Positions 48,222 to 56,783 of a stretch of DNA of 64,000 bases are shown piece after piece (position 1 is the first letter of the stretch; each line of letters begins with the position of its first letter). The DNA comes from Streptomyces sp. NBC_00659 (GTDB lineage: Bacteria; Actinomycetota; Actinomycetes; Streptomycetales; Streptomycetaceae): contig NZ_CP109031.1 in assembly GCF_036226925.1 (NCBI RefSeq), forward strand, positions 3,162,001 to 3,226,000. The letters run 5' to 3'. Under the pieces are notes generated by a model, which worked only from the letters and a program-made list of their open reading frames with translations, was not told the origin of the DNA and ran no database searches. The translations under genes were made by a program, and so were the position numbers.

Positions 48222-48452
48222 TCATCCGGCGCGCTGGGCCGCCGCCCCGCGCACCTCCAGGTGGTCGAGCAACTCGGCCGTGGCCGCCGCGACCGCCTCG
48301 ACGGCGCGGTCGAAGACCTCACGGTTGTGGGCGGCCGGGGCACGGAACCCGGAGACCTTGCGGACGTACTGGAGAGCGGCGGCGCGGATCTCCTCCTCGG
48401 TCGCTTCCTCGGGGATCGCGGGCGGGCGAAGTGTCTTGATGCTGCGGCACAT
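48222..48452 (-). CDS. DUF2277 protein
   Basis: This 76-aa protein begins MCRSIKTLRPPAIPEEAT, the invariant opening of DUF2277, and continues EEEIRAAALQYVRKVSGFRA. These small actinobacterial/proteobacterial proteins have no known activity; the conserved early Cys and the RxxALQYVRKVSG helix suggest a binding role. ATG at 48452. Confidence 0.88.
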   Translation of the reverse strand: MCRSIKTLRPPAIPEEATEEEIRAAALQYVRKVSGFRAPAAHNREVFDRAVEAVAAATAELLDHLEVRGAAAQRAG

Positions 48453-48563
48453 GCGTCCAGTCTTGCGCGTCCGGCGCCGTCCTGGTCACCGCTCGCGCAA
48501 GGCGGCCCGCCACGGCCGGGAATACCGCCGCCGGATCCGTGGACCGAGCGGAACACGGCCTCA

Positions 48564-48860
48564 GTGGAGATCACTTACGTCGGCGGTCCCACCGCCGACA
48601 TCGCGATCGGTGGCCTGCGGCTTCGGGGACGGGCTGCCCAAGGTGTACATGAGCGGTGACAACGCGTCCCTGGACGCCGTACGGGAGATCGCGGACCAAG
48701 AGGGCCCCTTCGATGTGGCCGTGCTGTTCGCGGGCGCGGCGCGCACCCCGCTGGTACCGGCCGCCCCGCTCACCCTGACCAGCGAGGACGCGGCACGGGC
48801 GGCGGTGATCCTCGACGCCGTCCGGGTGCTCCCGCTGCACCGGCGCGGCCCGGTTCGCGC
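48564..48860 (+). pseudogene. Decayed metallo-beta-lactamase-fold hydrolase
   Basis: The 5' part in one frame reads VEITYVGGPTADIAIGGLRL, like the MEITYLGHATVLLE... start of MBL-fold hydrolases. The 3' part in another frame reads KVYMSGDNASLDAVREIADQ then FDVAVLFAGAARTPLVPAAPLTLTSEDAA, the C-terminal half of the same family. The middle, which would carry the HxHxDH site, is gone, and the join is out of frame. A large internal deletion plus frameshift explains it. Confidence 0.7.
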
Positions 48861-48976
48861 AATACCCTGGCGAATGCTTGGAGTTCGGCAAGCTTCTCCG
48901 AGGATTGACTCGGATCGCCGCGAGTTGTGACGATCTCCGGGGGCCGTCCGGGTCCCGTGGAGAGAAGCGAGGATCC

Positions 48977-49891
48977 ATGGCGAACGACGCGCTGACGGTG
49001 GCGGTGCTGGGTCCGGGAGGGGTCGGCGGGCTGCTCGCGGGACTCCTGTCCCGCGCCGGTCACCGGGTCATCTGCCTCGCCGGTGACGAGACCGTGCGGA
49101 AGCTGGCCGCGGACGGCATCGAGGTGCGCAGCGGCCACTTCGGTGATTTCACGGCGCGGGTGGAGGCGGACACCGAACTGCGCGAGCCGGCCGACGTGTG
49201 CTTGATCGCCGTCAAGGCGACGGCCCTGGACGCCGCGCTGGAGCGCCTCCCGGCGAAGGCCCTGGGCGAGGAGTGCCTGATCGTCCCGCTCCTGAACGGT
49301 GTCGAGCATCCGGCGCTGCTGCGCGAGCGCTACCGCTCCGAGCAGGTGGCCCCCGCGGTGATCCGCGTGGAGTCGACGCGGGTCGCCCCGGGAGTGATCG
49401 AGCACGGCAGTCCGTTCGCCGAGCTCGATCTGACCGCCGACACCGCGCCCCGAGCGCGGGTCGAGGCACTCGCCGGGGCGCTGGAGTGGGCCGGAGCGCG
49501 GGCCCGGGTCCAGGACGGGGAGTCGGCGACGCTCTGGGCGAAGATGTCGTTCCTCGCGCCGTTCGCGCTGCTGACGACGCGGTACGGGGTGCCGGTGGGC
49601 GACGTGCGCACGCTGCACCGCGAGGAGTTGACCGCTCTCGTCGAGGAGACGGCCGCGGTGGGCCGTGCGTGCGGAGCCGCCACCGATCCGGCGACCGCCC
49701 TCGCCCGCTACGACGCCTTCCCGGCGGCCACCAAGTCCTCCATGCAGCGGGACCACGAGGCGGGCCGGACACTCGAACTCGACGCGATCGGCGGCGCTTT
49801 GCTGCGAGCGGCGGAGCGGACCGGGGTGCCGGTACCGGTGGCGAGCGAACTGGTCGGGCACCTGACGCCGATCGCCGGCACGGGCAACTGA
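48977..49891 (+). CDS. panE: 2-dehydropantoate 2-reductase family protein (PanE/ApbA)
   Basis: This 304-aa protein has an NADPH-binding Rossmann motif VLGPGGVGGLLAGLLSRAGH at ~residues 9-28. Lys75 lies in IAVKAT, NGVEH is conserved, and the C-terminal Ketopantoate_red domain carries KSSMQRDHEAGRTLELDAIGG (Lys-Ser-Ser-Met and Glu-x-Asp substrate residues). It reduces ketopantoate or a related 2-ketoacid. Because the family has many paralogues, pantothenate synthesis is likely but not certain. ATG at 48977 after GAAGCGAGGA. Confidence 0.85.
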   Translation: MANDALTVAVLGPGGVGGLLAGLLSRAGHRVICLAGDETVRKLAADGIEVRSGHFGDFTARVEADTELREPADVCLIAVKATALDAALERLPAKALGEECLIVPLLNGVEHPALLRERYRSEQVAPAVIRVESTRVAPGVIEHGSPFAELDLTADTAPRARVEALAGALEWAGARARVQDGESATLWAKMSFLAPFALLTTRYGVPVGDVRTLHREELTALVEETAAVGRACGAATDPATALARYDAFPAATKSSMQRDHEAGRTLELDAIGGALLRAAERTGVPVPVASELVGHLTPIAGTGN

Positions 49892-49996
49892 CGGCGGTAC
49901 CGCGGCACTACGGCTGGGCCGAGAGCGAGGGCGCCGTACCGGGAGGGCGGGGGCGGTGCCCGACGGCGTCCGGGTGTCGTGGGGCCGGTGCCGGGG

Positions 49997-50908
49997 TCAG
50001 TCCCCCGCCGCCGTCCCGGCGCCCGAGCAGTGCCGGGCCACCGTGTCGGCGAAGGCGTGCGCCGCGGGTGACAGGGCGTCCCAGCGGCGGACGGCCCAGC
50101 CGACCGCGAGAGGTGGCAGGGCCGGTACGGGGAGGAAGCGGAGGCAGGGGTGGCCGGGTCCGGGCAACCCGGGCAGGGCGGGGACGACGGCGTGGCCGAG
50201 CCCGAGTTCGGCGAGCAGGATCGCGGTGTCCCAGTCCGCGACACTGGTGTCGGAGGTACCCGTCGGTATCCCCAACTCCCGGTAGGCGGCGTCGAGATGG
50301 GCACGGGAGGTGGAGCGCTCGGGCAGCCCCACGATCCGCAGTCCGGCCAGCTCCCGCGCCTCGATCCGTTCCCGCGCCGCGAGTTCGTGGTCGGCGTGCA
50401 CGGCGAGCACCCAGGGGAGTTCGGCGACGGCCCGCTGCTCGACCCCGCGTACGGGAGGGCCGAGGGTGACCCAGGCGAGGTCGAGCCCGTGGTCGGCGAG
50501 CGCGTCGAAACAGCTCCGGCTGGAGTTCTCGGTCTGGAACTCCAGGCTCACCTTGGGGTACCGCCCCCGGAACTCGACCACGGCCTCGGCCATGAAGTGC
50601 CGCACGGTGGTGCCGCCGGTGGCGATCCGCACCGTACCGCCGCCCCCGCGCGCCAGCTCGTCGAGCCCGCGCAGCGCGAGGTCGAGCCCGGCGATGCCGT
50701 CGGCGGCGGCCCGTTCGAGGAGCCGCCCGGCGCGGGTGGGCACCACGCCCCGGGCCTGCCGCTCGACGAGCCCCAGCCCGACCTCGCGTTCCAGCCGGCG
50801 TACGTGCTGGCTCACCGCCGACTGCGTGCAGCCCAGTTCCCGGGCCACCGCGCTCAGGCTCCCGGCCCGGCAGACGGCGACGAACACACGAAGATCATCC
50901 AGGGTCAC
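49997..50908 (-). CDS. LysR-family transcriptional regulator
   Basis: This 303-aa protein has an N-terminal winged HTH (residues 1-60: MTLDDLRVFVAVCRAGSLSA, REL, GCTQSAVSQHVRRLEREVGL) and a two-lobed effector-binding domain with VRIATGGTTVRHFMAEAVVE. Target unknown. It is convergent with panE and lies directly upstream of the isochorismatase-like gene on the same strand, though a 37-nt gap and shared orientation make it the distal member if co-transcribed. Confidence 0.9.
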   Translation of the reverse strand: MTLDDLRVFVAVCRAGSLSAVARELGCTQSAVSQHVRRLEREVGLGLVERQARGVVPTRAGRLLERAAADGIAGLDLALRGLDELARGGGGTVRIATGGTTVRHFMAEAVVEFRGRYPKVSLEFQTENSSRSCFDALADHGLDLAWVTLGPPVRGVEQRAVAELPWVLAVHADHELAARERIEARELAGLRIVGLPERSTSRAHLDAAYRELGIPTGTSDTSVADWDTAILLAELGLGHAVVPALPGLPGPGHPCLRFLPVPALPPLAVGWAVRRWDALSPAAHAFADTVARHCSGAGTAAGD

Positions 50909-50945
50909 GGCCCCAAGGTACCTGTGGACCGGTGGAGTTGGCCGA

Positions 50946-51533
50946 TCAGGCTCGGGTCTTGTCGAGCAGCTCGACGATCTCCTCGCTCGTGCCGGTCTCG
51001 CCGAGGCGGGGGAAGATCCGCTCGACGCTGTTGCGGTGCGTCTCGGGGTCGATGTCGGACATGGCGTCGGTGGCGAGGGTGACGTGGTAGCCGTGTTCGT
51101 GGGCGGCGCGCGCCGAGGACTCCACGCCGATGCTGGTGGCGATGCCGGCCAGCACGATCTGGGTGATCCCGCGGCGGCGGAGCTGCAGGTCGAGGTCGGT
51201 GCCGTAGAAGGCGCCCCAGTTCCGCTTGGTCACGGTGATGTCCCCGGGGTGCCCGGCCAGGTCGTCGACGATGACGTCCCAGCCCTCGGGGAAGGAGCGG
51301 CCGGGGCCCTGGCCGTCGATCCGGCCGTGTACGGCGTCCGCGCCGTCGGCGGCGGCGGTGACCCGGACGAGGACGACCGGGAGGCCGTGGCCGCGGAAGG
51401 CGTCCGCGAGCCGGACGGAGCGCTCCACGACGTCGGCGGCGGCGTGCGGGGCGAGGCCCGGGTTGCCGACGATGCCGTGCTGAAGGTCGATGAGGACGAG
51501 CGCGGTGCGGGGGTCGAGCGTGGTGACTGCCAT
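50946..51533 (-). CDS. Isochorismatase-family hydrolase
   Basis: This 195-aa cysteine-hydrolase-fold protein has TALVLIDLQHGIV with the catalytic Asp, Lys in ITVTKRNWGAFYGTDLD, and VLAGIATSIGVESSARAA where the usual catalytic Cys (xxCV) is replaced by Ser/Gly (TSIGVES). The Cys loss argues against normal amidohydrolase activity. ATG at 51533, two bases after the MFS stop, so it is the last gene of the marR-MFS-hydrolase operon. Confidence 0.85.
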   Translation of the reverse strand: MAVTTLDPRTALVLIDLQHGIVGNPGLAPHAAADVVERSVRLADAFRGHGLPVVLVRVTAAADGADAVHGRIDGQGPGRSFPEGWDVIVDDLAGHPGDITVTKRNWGAFYGTDLDLQLRRRGITQIVLAGIATSIGVESSARAAHEHGYHVTLATDAMSDIDPETHRNSVERIFPRLGETGTSEEIVELLDKTRA

Positions 51534-51535
51534 GG

Positions 51536-52966
51536 TCAGGCCTTTCGGGGGGGGGTGAGATCGCGAAGGGATCGGTCGATGAGGGTCACCGCCAGGAGCA
51601 GCACCGCTCCGGCGAGCATGAAAAGGGCCAGATGGTGCAGGCCGCCGGTGTCGGCGCCGTGCGTGAAGAAGGCGGCGTCGGCGGCGGAGGCGGCCATCGC
51701 GCCCAGGTAGGTGAAGGTGCGCAGCAGTCCGGCCGCGGAGCCCATCCGGGCGGGGTCGGCCTGCCGGTACAGGGCGTTCTGATTGGCCAGGCCATTGAGA
51801 CCCTGCGGAACGCCCATCAGGGCGCCGACGCCGGCCAGCAGCCAGATCGCACTGGTGGAGTTCATCGTCAGCAGCACCAGGCAGCCCGCGATCTGGACGA
51901 GACTGCCGACCACGAGCTTGCCGCGGACGGCTTCCCGCCGTCCGGTGACGCCGGAGACGACGAGTCCGCTCAGCGACAGCGGCAGCAGGACCAGCCCGGC
52001 ACCGGCAGCGTGCAGCCCGCGCCCCTCCTCCATCCACTGTGTGAACCCGTAGAGGAAGGCGTACGCGGTGGTGTAGCCGAGGAACTGGCGCAGGAAGGTG
52101 GCGAGCATCGGTCCGTTGCCGCCGAGCACCCGCAGGTCGATGAACGGGGCCGGAACGCGGAGTTCCCGCCGGGCGAAGGCGGCCCCGGCGACGAGCGCGA
52201 GCACCGGCAGGTACCAGTCGGCGGCCCGCGGTCTCATCAGGAACAGCATCAGAGCGACGAGCAGCGCGGTGAACAGGGCCATGCCGACGAGGTCGACACC
52301 GCGCGAGGCGGACGCTGGTGACTCCTCCGGTGCTGGCTTCGCGGCTTTCGGCAGCCGCAGGGTTCCGAGGACCAGACAGGCCAGGGACAGGGGCACGTTG
52401 ACGAGGAAGATGGTGCGCCAGCCGCCCACGCCGATGAGCAGGCCGCCCAGCGTCGGCCCGACCACGGCGACGGTCTGCGCGGAGACGGCGAGCGCGGTCA
52501 GCACGCCGGCCGGGCTGCTCTGCCCGGTGCGTTCCGCCTCGCTCCGGGTCAGGTGCATCGCGGCGGGATACGCGGCCGAGGTGCCGAGTCCGAGCAGCAC
52601 CCGGGCGGCGACCAGCGCGCCGAGATCCGGGGAGAGGGCGCCGAGGAGTCCGGCGACGCCCACCATGGCCGTACCGACGAGGTAGAGGCGGCGGGGCCCG
52701 TACAGGTCGACGAGACGCCCGATGACGGGCTGCCCCACCGCGGTGGCGAGATACAGCCCGGAGACCAGCCACGCCGTCTCCGCCGGGGACGCTCCGAGCG
52801 CCCTGCCGATCGGCACCAGCGCCACGGCGATCATCGAGGAGTTGACGGGGTTCAGTACGGACCCGAGGACCATCGGGGCGATCAGCCGACGGTCGAAGCG
52901 GTCGGGCGGGCGGTGACGTGCGGGGGTGATCCGGTGCTGGAGCCAGTCGCGGAGGGTGGCCATCAC
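51536..52966 (-). CDS. MFS transporter (14-TM type), MarR-controlled
   Basis: This 476-aa protein has SVLNPVNSSMIAVALVPIGR (motif D1-like), VIGRLVDLYGPRRLYLV (motif A) and VVGPTLGGLLIGVGGWRTIFLVNVP (motif C), the drug-export MFS pattern. Start is GTG at 52966 (4-nt overlap with the marR stop) or the adjacent ATG at 52963. Placement behind a MarR regulator with two operator palindromes suggests induction by a toxic compound, and the next gene, an isochorismatase-like hydrolase, might modify it. Confidence 0.87.
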   Translation of the reverse strand: MMATLRDWLQHRITPARHRPPDRFDRRLIAPMVLGSVLNPVNSSMIAVALVPIGRALGASPAETAWLVSGLYLATAVGQPVIGRLVDLYGPRRLYLVGTAMVGVAGLLGALSPDLGALVAARVLLGLGTSAAYPAAMHLTRSEAERTGQSSPAGVLTALAVSAQTVAVVGPTLGGLLIGVGGWRTIFLVNVPLSLACLVLGTLRLPKAAKPAPEESPASASRGVDLVGMALFTALLVALMLFLMRPRAADWYLPVLALVAGAAFARRELRVPAPFIDLRVLGGNGPMLATFLRQFLGYTTAYAFLYGFTQWMEEGRGLHAAGAGLVLLPLSLSGLVVSGVTGRREAVRGKLVVGSLVQIAGCLVLLTMNSTSAIWLLAGVGALMGVPQGLNGLANQNALYRQADPARMGSAAGLLRTFTYLGAMAASAADAAFFTHGADTGGLHHLALFMLAGAVLLLAVTLIDRSLRDLTPPRKA

Positions 52967-53427
52967 GACCGGGTGAGCCGTTCCAGCAGTGCCATGGCCT
53001 CGATGACGGTCTGCCGCTCGTCCTCAGTGCAGCGCTCCTCGAAGGCTCGGGCGAGCCACTCCGAACGGGCCTGCCGGGTGCCTTCGACGCGCTCGCGCCC
53101 GGCATCCGTGAGCGTCACCAGCTGACGCCGGCCGTCCCCGGGGTCGGGGTTGCGCTGGATGAGTCCGAACTGGTCGAGGGCCGCGAGCGTGGCGGCCATC
53201 GACTGCGGGCGCACCCCTTCGGCCGCCGCCAGCGCACTGGCCGTGGCGGCCCCGCTCTTGCTCACCAGGGTGAGCGCGGAGATCTGGGAGGGCGTGAGGT
53301 CCTGCGCCTCGGACACCTCGCGGATCCGCCGCCGGAGCAGGCTGAACGCGACCCGAAGATCCTGCGCGGCCCGCGCCGCGGAATCCGAGACGCCCGCTTC
53401 GTTCGACCCCTTGCCGCTCACATCCAT
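52963..53427 (-). CDS. MarR-family regulator
   Basis: This 154-aa winged-helix protein has LTPSQISALTLVSKSGAATA, SALAAAEGVRPQSMAATLAA (recognition helix), then NPDPGDGRRQLVTLTDAGR (wing). ATG at 53427 is chosen; the frame is open nine codons more. It is the first gene of the operon and probably autoregulated through the two palindromes at 53454-53478. Confidence 0.9.
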   Translation of the reverse strand: MDVSGKGSNEAGVSDSAARAAQDLRVAFSLLRRRIREVSEAQDLTPSQISALTLVSKSGAATASALAAAEGVRPQSMAATLAALDQFGLIQRNPDPGDGRRQLVTLTDAGRERVEGTRQARSEWLARAFEERCTEDERQTVIEAMALLERLTRS

Positions 53428-53453
53428 ACCGCCACGGTAGATCGCCCAGCCCA

Positions 53454-53478
53454 AACTGTCCAGTTCAAACTGTACAGT
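53454..53478. promoter_or_regulatory. Double palindromic MarR operator
   Basis: AACTG-TC-CAGTT (53454-53465) and ACTGTACAGT (53469-53478) are both perfect inverted repeats with centres 14 bp apart, 27 bases upstream of the marR start. They share the ACTGT/CAGT half-site. Confidence 0.75.
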
Positions 53479-53646
53479 CCAGCCTGTTCAATTTGTCGCC
53501 CCTACGACGGGCGGGATTCACCGTCCGCCACCCCTGCCGCGGGCGAGATTCCCACCCTTACTGGAACAGGCGTTCGGAACACCCGTTCGCGTGAAGTCCC
53601 GGAAGGAACTCGCACCTCAAAATCGAACAGGCGTAGCATTGCCGCC

Positions 53647-53979
53647 GTGGCTGCGACCTATGACTTTCCAAGTGACCTCCTCGCCGGTCAGGAGGAGCTG
53701 CACCAGGTCCGGGCCGAGCTGCTGGCCCTGCTGAAACGACTCCCCTGGTCGGTGGAGCCGCTGGACGGCTTCAGTGACACCGGTGGCTGGCGCAAGGTGG
53801 AGCGCCCCGCTTCCCCCGGCTGGACCGACGACGAACAGGCCGAGGTGGAAAAGCTCCGGCAGCGCGAGCGCGAGCTCACCGTGTTCGTGTCCGGCCACCG
53901 CTTCTGGTCGGAGATCACCCCTCCGGACAAGGTGGACGCCCGGATGCGACTGAAGCACACACGCGACACTCCGCCCTGA
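53647..53979 (+). CDS. Hypothetical protein
   Basis: This 110-aa soluble protein starts at a GTG (MAATYDFPSDLLAGQEELHQ) and continues with a helical stretch, a WRKVERPASPGWTDDEQAEVEK segment and a charged C-terminus KVDARMRLKHTRDTPP. It shows the coding bias of real Streptomyces genes. I do not recognise the family; the composition suggests a small cytoplasmic helical protein. The upstream 169 bp contain the operators of the divergent marR. Confidence 0.65.
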   Translation: MAATYDFPSDLLAGQEELHQVRAELLALLKRLPWSVEPLDGFSDTGGWRKVERPASPGWTDDEQAEVEKLRQRERELTVFVSGHRFWSEITPPDKVDARMRLKHTRDTPP

Positions 53980-54154
53980 GGCGACGCGGGCCGCTTCGTC
54001 GCGGGTCCGCGTCCCCTACGAGGGCGCCCCGGCAAGCCGGCCGGCCACGCCGCCGTGATGCGAGCACGTACCTCGCCGGTGCGCGGAATAGCTGTACGTA
54101 CCGTCGCCGCACAGCTCTTCCTGTCCTCCGCCGTCGGCCGAGGTCTCTGATTCC

Positions 54155-54484
54155 GTGATGCCGGCGTCCGCCCGACCGTTCGACGCCTTCGAGTCGGCGC
54201 CTTGCGACACTGCAGCGGTGCCGACGCTGATCCTGGCGAGGAAGGGGGAACGTGTGCTTCTTATCGGCGTGCTCGCACTGACAGCGGGCGGCGCGCTCCT
54301 CGTGGTGGCCGGTGGCTACCGCGGCGCGGACGTATGGGTAGGGGACTGGGCGGACGTGACGTTCTCACCGCGCTACCGGACCCCTTGGGGGACGCCTTGG
54401 AAGAGCCTCGGACGCATGAGACTGCAATGCGGGTTCCTGGGAGCCGGGTTGGCGATTCCGGGTCTGGTGACGTTGACCCGCTGA
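54155..54484 (+). CDS. Small hypothetical membrane protein
   Basis: The frame gives 109 aa with hydrophobic spans at about 33-54 (VLLIGVLALTAGGALLVVAG) and 90-107. The start is uncertain: GTG 54155, ATG 54158 or GTG 54252 are possible. The central RTPWGTPWKSLGRMRLQCGF segment is typical of small Streptomyces membrane proteins. Function unknown. Confidence 0.45.
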   Translation: MMPASARPFDAFESAPCDTAAVPTLILARKGERVLLIGVLALTAGGALLVVAGGYRGADVWVGDWADVTFSPRYRTPWGTPWKSLGRMRLQCGFLGAGLAIPGLVTLTR

Positions 54485-54598
54485 GAGCGCACTGTGCGAG
54501 CCGCCTCCCGCCGGCATGCCGGTCACGGTGCTCGGCGCGTGCGCTCCTGAACCTCTTCGGACGCAGGCCGGGCAACGGCAGTTGGGCTCGCTGGGCGT

Positions 54599-54820
54599 GT
54601 GCTCGATGCCGGCCGACGGCTCGCGGCGGACGACCAAGGCCACGACTCCCGGCTTCATGTTCTTTTAGAAACCGGGGAGTTGGCGGAGCAAGCGCCCAGA
54701 GGCCGGACCCGGGCTCACGATCTCCGGCACACCGGCAGCACTCTCCCTGCCCCCGGCGGCGCCACCACCCGCGAGCCGATGCACCGCAAGCAGTCGTCAG
54801 CGCCGGTCATTCTCGCGTGG
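54599..54820 (+). pseudogene. C-terminal remnant of a tyrosine recombinase (site-specific integrase)
   Basis: In frame with 54599 the translation includes RAHDLRHTGSTLPAPGGATT then REPMHRKQSSAP, which corresponds to the HDLRHTGNTLAAxTGAxxREL(M) catalytic block of Streptomyces/actinophage integrases (His-x-x-Arg near 54716). The following GHSS and YxH blocks are lost or frame-shifted. No intact N-terminal part is visible upstream, so it is a decayed fragment. It occupies the otherwise gene-free gap 54485-54806. Confidence 0.65.
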
Positions 54821-55901
54821 CCGTTCCGCACCCCGCGTCGCCGGCTTCCCGCATACGTGTTTCCATCGACTTGCTCCGGTTGTAGGGATCGACCTCAGGG
54901 CCGTCTCCTGGGCTCGAAGTCGCGCGCTCCGCCTCGAACTTGGGGGTGAGGTAACCGGTGAAGGTGTCGCAGCCGCCGTTGGTGCTGTCCACCTTGTAGG
55001 AGACGAAGGAGAACGTACCCGGCTCGATGACGACCTTCGCCGGGTCGTCCCAACTCATCACGACCTCGCGGCGCACGATCGTGCGCACGACTTCGTCGCT
55101 TCCCGCTGCGGCGCGTACGACCGGATATACGTACGTGACATCGGTGGTCACCTCGACCGCACCGCGCTTGCCCTCTCGGTAGGTGATCCGCCCCCGTGTC
55201 TTGACCACATCCCCGACAAGCCGGACCTTCGACTTCTCGAACCGGCTGAACAGCAGCAGAGGATCGTTCTCACGGCTCGGCGAACGGAACGCGGTCGCCA
55301 GGAAGTCCTGGACATCCCGCTGATGAGGATTGATCAACGCGATCGCCTTCTTCGGCATCTCCCCGCGCAGCACACCAGGATCCAGACTGGACGCGTCGAG
55401 GAAGTCCCGGGTCTTTTCGAGTGCCTGTGCGACCTGCCGCTTGTTCATCCAGCCGGTCGCCTGCGCCTCGGGCAGACCGATCCCATCCGTCCCGTCACCC
55501 CACCGCACCGCAGGCGACCCCTTGAACGGCTCGTCCAAGGTGGCTTGTTGGGCTACTGCTTCCGTCGGCGGCGGCTGATCCGGGCTCTCCGATTCCGCGG
55601 CGAGCGGCGCGCTCTCGCCGCCCCCGCCTCCGAACCATCCCGTGACCCGCCCGGGATCCAGAGCCACGACCAGCAAGGCGGCCGCAGCCAGCAGACCGAC
55701 GGCGTACCAGCCCTTGCCTCTTTGCCGCCGGGCCGGTTGATGACTCCGCCACGGCTCCGGTCGGGCGGTCTCCTCCAGGCGCCGCGCCACCATACGGGCT
55801 CGCGCCGACGGCTCCTTGGGCGCGCCCTTGGTCCCCGCCTCGGCTTCGCGAAGGAAGCGCTCCCACTCTTCGTCCGGTATGGACTCCCCACCCTTGCCCA
55901 C
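54807..55901 (-). CDS. Membrane-anchored hypothetical protein
   Basis: This 364-aa protein starts with a short acidic/basic cytoplasmic part (ESIPDEEWERFLREAEAGTK) and has one membrane helix at ~65-83 (WYAVGLLAAAALLVVALDPG). A ~270-aa extracytoplasmic domain follows, with MNKRQVAQALEKTRDFLDAS, VKTRGRITYREGKRGAVEVT and VYPVVRAAAGSDEVVRTIVR. The layout is that of a Streptomyces family of unknown function. GTG 55901 preceded by AAAGGTGGGG. Its 3' end overlaps the integrase remnant on the other strand. Confidence 0.75.
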   Translation of the reverse strand: MGKGGESIPDEEWERFLREAEAGTKGAPKEPSARARMVARRLEETARPEPWRSHQPARRQRGKGWYAVGLLAAAALLVVALDPGRVTGWFGGGGGESAPLAAESESPDQPPPTEAVAQQATLDEPFKGSPAVRWGDGTDGIGLPEAQATGWMNKRQVAQALEKTRDFLDASSLDPGVLRGEMPKKAIALINPHQRDVQDFLATAFRSPSRENDPLLLFSRFEKSKVRLVGDVVKTRGRITYREGKRGAVEVTTDVTYVYPVVRAAAGSDEVVRTIVRREVVMSWDDPAKVVIEPGTFSFVSYKVDSTNGGCDTFTGYLTPKFEAERATSSPGDGPEVDPYNRSKSMETRMREAGDAGCGTATRE

Positions 55902-56194
55902 GACGGGCCCCACCTTTCGCGCGCGCCAGGCCCTCCCCCGGACCGGCAATGTTCAGCGCATCATCACACAGCTCGACTTGAGCCCATGATCGCCACTGGT
56001 GGATCTCCGGGGGCTCCTGCCGTTGCACCGAGTTGAGCACCACTTCAGGAGTTCGGTCCATGGCGCTACCGCATGCAGCGGCAAGGGGCGCGGCGGCGTA
56101 GCGGACTGCCGGGGACCGCTCATGGCCCACGCGCACGTCGTCTGCCGCCGTTGATGTCAGGCGCGGATGTAGGAACGGATGTCAGGCGCGGATG

Positions 56195-56419
56195 TCAGGC
56201 GGGCCGAGGCACGATGCTCACGGCGCGGTAGTCGTACCCGTCCTGCTTGAAACCGGGGGCTTCCCATGTGAGGTCGATCCGCTGTCCGGGAGACAGCGTG
56301 CGGAAGCCGGTCATCTGGATGTCGGAGTAGTGGCCGAAGCAGCCGCCGGGGGTCTCGGGGGAGTCGAGCACGCCCCACCCTTCCTCGTCGTTCCACTCGC
56401 GGACAGTCGCAGTCACCAT
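56195..56419 (-). CDS. Cold-shock-domain-like protein
   Basis: This 74-aa protein reads MVTATVREWNDEEGWGVLDS, then GGCFGHYSDIQMTGFRTLSP and QDGYDYRAVSIVPRPA. The GWGVLDSPE.. and FGHYSDI blocks correspond to RNP1/RNP2 of the cold-shock OB fold, although several aromatic RNA-contacting positions differ from CspA. It may bind single-stranded nucleic acid. Variants like this are common in Streptomyces accessory regions. ATG at 56419. Confidence 0.72.
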   Translation of the reverse strand: MVTATVREWNDEEGWGVLDSPETPGGCFGHYSDIQMTGFRTLSPGQRIDLTWEAPGFKQDGYDYRAVSIVPRPA

Positions 56420-56783
56420 GGGCAGCACCCTATGGGCTCTGTCTGCGCCGGCCCCTACCTGGAGCCTTGGCCTCGAAGCCACCGGGGCCCGCGACCGGTT
56501 GAGAGGCTGCTGAACGGCCGGGCGAACGCCGGGGCCTTGACCGACTCGGGCCGACCTGAGGTGTACGTACAACCATGCCCCAGGTGGAGGGTGTTGTGCA
56601 CACCCGGACTCCAGGAGCGGGGTGCCGACCCACCTGTCGTTCTGAACGTCGCTGAATGAGACGGAAACTGAGACGGCCTGGCACGAGGCCAGATCATCTC
56701 CATCTCCGTCTCCATCTGGGCAGCCTTCTGAGCCGTAGCTCCAGCCAGTTCGGTCAGCGCCGGTCAGCGTCGGTCAGCGTCGG
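56420..56783. other. Gene-poor stretch with 10-bp tandem repeats
   Basis: No supported gene. The right end (56751-56785) has three CGGTCAGCGT-type units and a partial fourth next to the YrhB stop codon. Around 56655-56725 are GAGACGG and CCGTCTC half-sites that could fold back. Nothing else was recognised. Confidence 0.5.
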
